A stretch of 7,143 nt of DNA, from the NCBI GenBank assembly GCA_902782625.1, contig CACZNZ010000152.1, forward strand, positions 1 through 7,143, read 5' to 3'. This document shows, one piece after another, positions 5,064-7,143 of the stretch. The DNA is from an uncultured Lachnospiraceae bacterium (GTDB lineage: Bacteria > Bacillota > Clostridia > Lachnospirales > Lachnospiraceae). The notes under the pieces were generated by a model that was given only the letters and a program-made list of their open reading frames with translations, did no database searches and was not told the DNA's origin. How positions within the stretch are numbered: the stretch's first letter is position 1; each line of letters begins with the position of its first letter. Made by a program: the position numbers and the translations under genes.

Positions 5064-7143
5064 ATGAAAAGAAGAGGCTTCAGTCGGCTGACAGGATTCG
5101 TTCTAACACTGGTCATGATCATATCCACAATGACACAGGGATTTACACTCCGGGTATATGCCAATGAGAATAAATCTTATCTGAAAGATGTCCCTGGAAA
5201 AGTGACATACTATCGTGATGCAGAAGGAACAGCGACTGGATATGAACAAATAACGATTGATGATGTTAATTATTACGATGCGGTTGAAAATGCAAAGGAT
5301 GTCGAGCTCGATATAGGAACGCTTGAAACAATATTTTCAAAAAAAGGTCTGGATATTAAAAAGAACCTGTTTGAAAAATGGGGAGTTATTGCGAAAGGTA
5401 TGATCAATGACCTGGGAGACCGATATAGTTGCAGTAATGTTAATGAAGGTTTCTGGCCCAGTTTTGCATCAGGAAAATCAGGCAATGAAAACATTGATGA
5501 TATTGCAAAAGTACTAGGCAGTCCACAGGCTAATGAAGGATTAAGAGACAATAAAGCTCAGGGGGAGCCGGGAAGAGATTATACTACCTCGACGGATATA
5601 TTCCGGATAAACTCTTTAAATGGTCTGAGAGAACGTATGGCTTCAGAGATTGCCAAAGCCAATAAATGGGATATCCCCAAGGCAGATTTTCTTGATGAGG
5701 GCCCTGATATCCAGTCAGGGATCGATATGGAGAATGAGACAGATACAACCGGAGCAAAGGGTAATGCGCTTCAGAATTTAAAAAGCGTAGAAGATACAAT
5801 GGGATTCGGTAAAATCGTAACCTGTCTTAGTCAGGAAGGTAAAACTGCTAAGTATTTTTATTCTAGTTTTGGTTTAGCATTTTATGATTTTGATATCGTT
5901 CCTTTGGTAGGCGGTGATATTAAACTCATCGATGACTTTGAAAAATACGCTAAATTAGATGATCCGGATGCTATTGACCAGTACCTGAGAAGCAATCATA
6001 ATGCTGTGGTTACAGGAAAGATACCTGACAGTGAAAAAACGCCTACCATTTTTATGAACAAAACCAATTCACCGATTAGCACAAAATTGAAGTACAAAGT
6101 AAAGAATAAAGCTTCTGTAACCAATAAATTTAAAGACAGTAAGAAATATAAGTTTGGAATCACAGTGAATGCTTCAGGAACGTTGATTGCAAAAGCAGCT
6201 GAATTTGACTGGTGGCAACAGTGGACAACATCTGATGACAAAACACGGCAGGCATTTGATGATTGGGCTGCAGATGAAGGAAAAATTGAAACTGATGGTG
6301 AGCTTGAAATTGAATTTAAATCATCATTTAGTCATTCGGAATCCGAAAAAACATCTGTGAAGAAATCAAGTGATCACAGTGGGCAGGTAAAGGTGAAACT
6401 TCCGGCCCATACTGCGGTAGTGAATTCCTACAGTACATCTACCAATTCGCTTTCCTACGGATATCGATGCCCTGTGGCAATTACCTATAAGGTAGCAATA
6501 TTTGGAATGAGTGGAGAGATGTACTCTGATGGACGTTGTACCAATTATCTGAATACAGCAGGGTATAATCATAGCTATTTTTCCATGATTCTGGGATCAA
6601 AATATGACAGATACGGTAAGACCGCTAATGATAATCTTCATTACAGATTAACGAAAGCGGTAGATGATATAGAATCAGATTCTTCTTATGGAAAAACAGA
6701 TTGTTGGACTGATAAAGGAGGAACTCCATCTAAAAACTGGATAAACTGGTCTAATGTTGCAAGTAAAATTACAAATGGCGATTTGGCTCAACTTGATGCT
6801 TATACAAGGTATGTTCCTATGGTTGCTTCCGGTGGAAGTTTAGAAGACAGTAAAGAGATAGATTATATGGAAGTCGAACCGATTCAGCCATTATATCCAC
6901 TTGCAAAGGTATCGTTGGATCAGAATAAAGAATTTCTGACTCTGAAAGAAGGCGAAAAATGCCGACTCTCTAATATCAATCTTAATGGATATGATTCATC
7001 CAATACCGCTTATTATGGTTTTTCAGCAGATTCGGGTCATTGGGTAATATGTGATTCTGAAAATAATACGTTAGAAACCAGTGATAAGATTGAATTAACG
7101 AATTCTCCAAACGGATATCAGGTTTTAAATGGAAAGTCAGGTG
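5064..7143 (+). CDS. Second large secreted aerolysin-like protein, paralogue of the preceding gene (3' end outside window)
   Basis: The first 693 codons are visible, open to the right edge with no in-frame stop. The start is fixed by AGGAGG 6 nt upstream and by a Sec signal peptide (KRRGFSR, hydrophobic 11-28, likely cleavage after VYA at residue 33). It is collinear with residues 45 to about 665 of the preceding protein: DRYSC 119-123, LGSPQAN 151-157, SFGLAFYDFD 268-277, PAHT 447-450, CPVAITYKVAIFGMSG 469-484, QPLYPL 608-613 and YYGF/HWVICD 650-664. The aerolysin-like module (about 328-484) is roughly 29 residues longer than in the paralogue between matching points, with a Trp-rich insert (W383, W384, W387, W401). 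The visible part ends inside the Ig-like region that follows the shared core, so stalk and Big_2 domains are expected beyond the edge but cannot be seen. Probable role: a secreted or wall-tethered pore-forming protein or adhesin; the function is inferred. Confidence 0.95.
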   Translation, partial: MKRRGFSRLTGFVLTLVMIISTMTQGFTLRVYANENKSYLKDVPGKVTYYRDAEGTATGYEQITIDDVNYYDAVENAKDVELDIGTLETIFSKKGLDIKKNLFEKWGVIAKGMINDLGDRYSCSNVNEGFWPSFASGKSGNENIDDIAKVLGSPQANEGLRDNKAQGEPGRDYTTSTDIFRINSLNGLRERMASEIAKANKWDIPKADFLDEGPDIQSGIDMENETDTTGAKGNALQNLKSVEDTMGFGKIVTCLSQEGKTAKYFYSSFGLAFYDFDIVPLVGGDIKLIDDFEKYAKLDDPDAIDQYLRSNHNAVVTGKIPDSEKTPTIFMNKTNSPISTKLKYKVKNKASVTNKFKDSKKYKFGITVNASGTLIAKAAEFDWWQQWTTSDDKTRQAFDDWAADEGKIETDGELEIEFKSSFSHSESEKTSVKKSSDHSGQVKVKLPAHTAVVNSYSTSTNSLSYGYRCPVAITYKVAIFGMSGEMYSDGRCTNYLNTAGYNHSYFSMILGSKYDRYGKTANDNLHYRLTKAVDDIESDSSYGKTDCWTDKGGTPSKNWINWSNVASKITNGDLAQLDAYTRYVPMVASGGSLEDSKEIDYMEVEPIQPLYPLAKVSLDQNKEFLTLKEGEKCRLSNINLNGYDSSNTAYYGFSADSGHWVICDSENNTLETSDKIELTNSPNGYQVLNGKSG
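6045..6515 (+). other. Aerolysin/ETX-MTX2-like beta module of the second protein (residues 328-484)
   Basis: The module aligns with the one in the preceding gene. It has an entry NKTNSPISTKLKY, a Lys/Ser-rich long strand, a segment starting SGTLIAKAAE where the insertion hairpin would lie, a Ser/Glu-rich return strand (EIEFKSSFSHSESEK), then KVKLPAHTAVV and the invariant CPVAITYKVA block. The middle segment is longer and contains DWWQQW, unlike the paralogue. The shared framework supports homology; the pore-forming interpretation is inference. Confidence 0.6.

Noticed and set aside
5702..5720. Inverted repeat CCCTGA / TCAGGG with a 7-nt loop
   Set aside because: The stem is only 6 bp, lies within conserved coding sequence and has no T-tract; it is within chance expectation.

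Overview
The window looks like chromosomal DNA of a low-to-moderate GC Gram-positive anaerobe, most likely a member of the Clostridia close to Lachnospiraceae. This is inferred from strong AGGAGG ribosome binding sites, Sec signal peptides, AT-rich codon choice, and lysine-rich bacterial Ig-like (Big_2-type) C-terminal domains of a kind common in secreted Lachnospiraceae proteins. No tRNA, rRNA, CRISPR array or insertion sequence was found. All genes are on the + strand and coding density is very high.

Layout: (1) bases 1-280 hold the 3' end of a gene that begins outside the window; only its last Ig-like domain is visible. (2) After a 15-nt gap with a strong ribosome binding site, bases 296-4939 encode a 1547-residue secreted multidomain protein. 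(3) A 124-nt intergenic region carries a strong hairpin (4979-5014) and another strong ribosome binding site. (4) Bases 5064-7143 hold the first 693 codons of a second large secreted protein that runs off the right edge. It is a clear but diverged paralogue of the 1547-residue protein over its whole visible length.

The most interesting point is the module shared by both long proteins, after a conserved N-terminal domain of no family I recognise. It has long Ser/Thr-rich alternating strands, a more apolar segment in the middle, a second Ser/Thr/Glu-rich strand, and then a PPHT/PAHT turn. This arrangement resembles the aerolysin / epsilon-toxin / MTX2 class of beta-barrel pore-forming proteins. 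In the complete protein this module is followed by several beta-sandwich (Ig/FN3-like) domains, three alpha-helical stalk-like repeats, a Thr/Pro/Ala linker and two lysine-rich Big_2 domains that probably hold the protein at the cell wall.

Inference: the locus is a tandem array of at least two, and probably three, large cell-surface proteins. They may be wall-tethered or released pore-forming effectors acting on host or competitor membranes. The pore-forming assignment rests on pattern recognition by eye and was not confirmed by a profile search or structure model.
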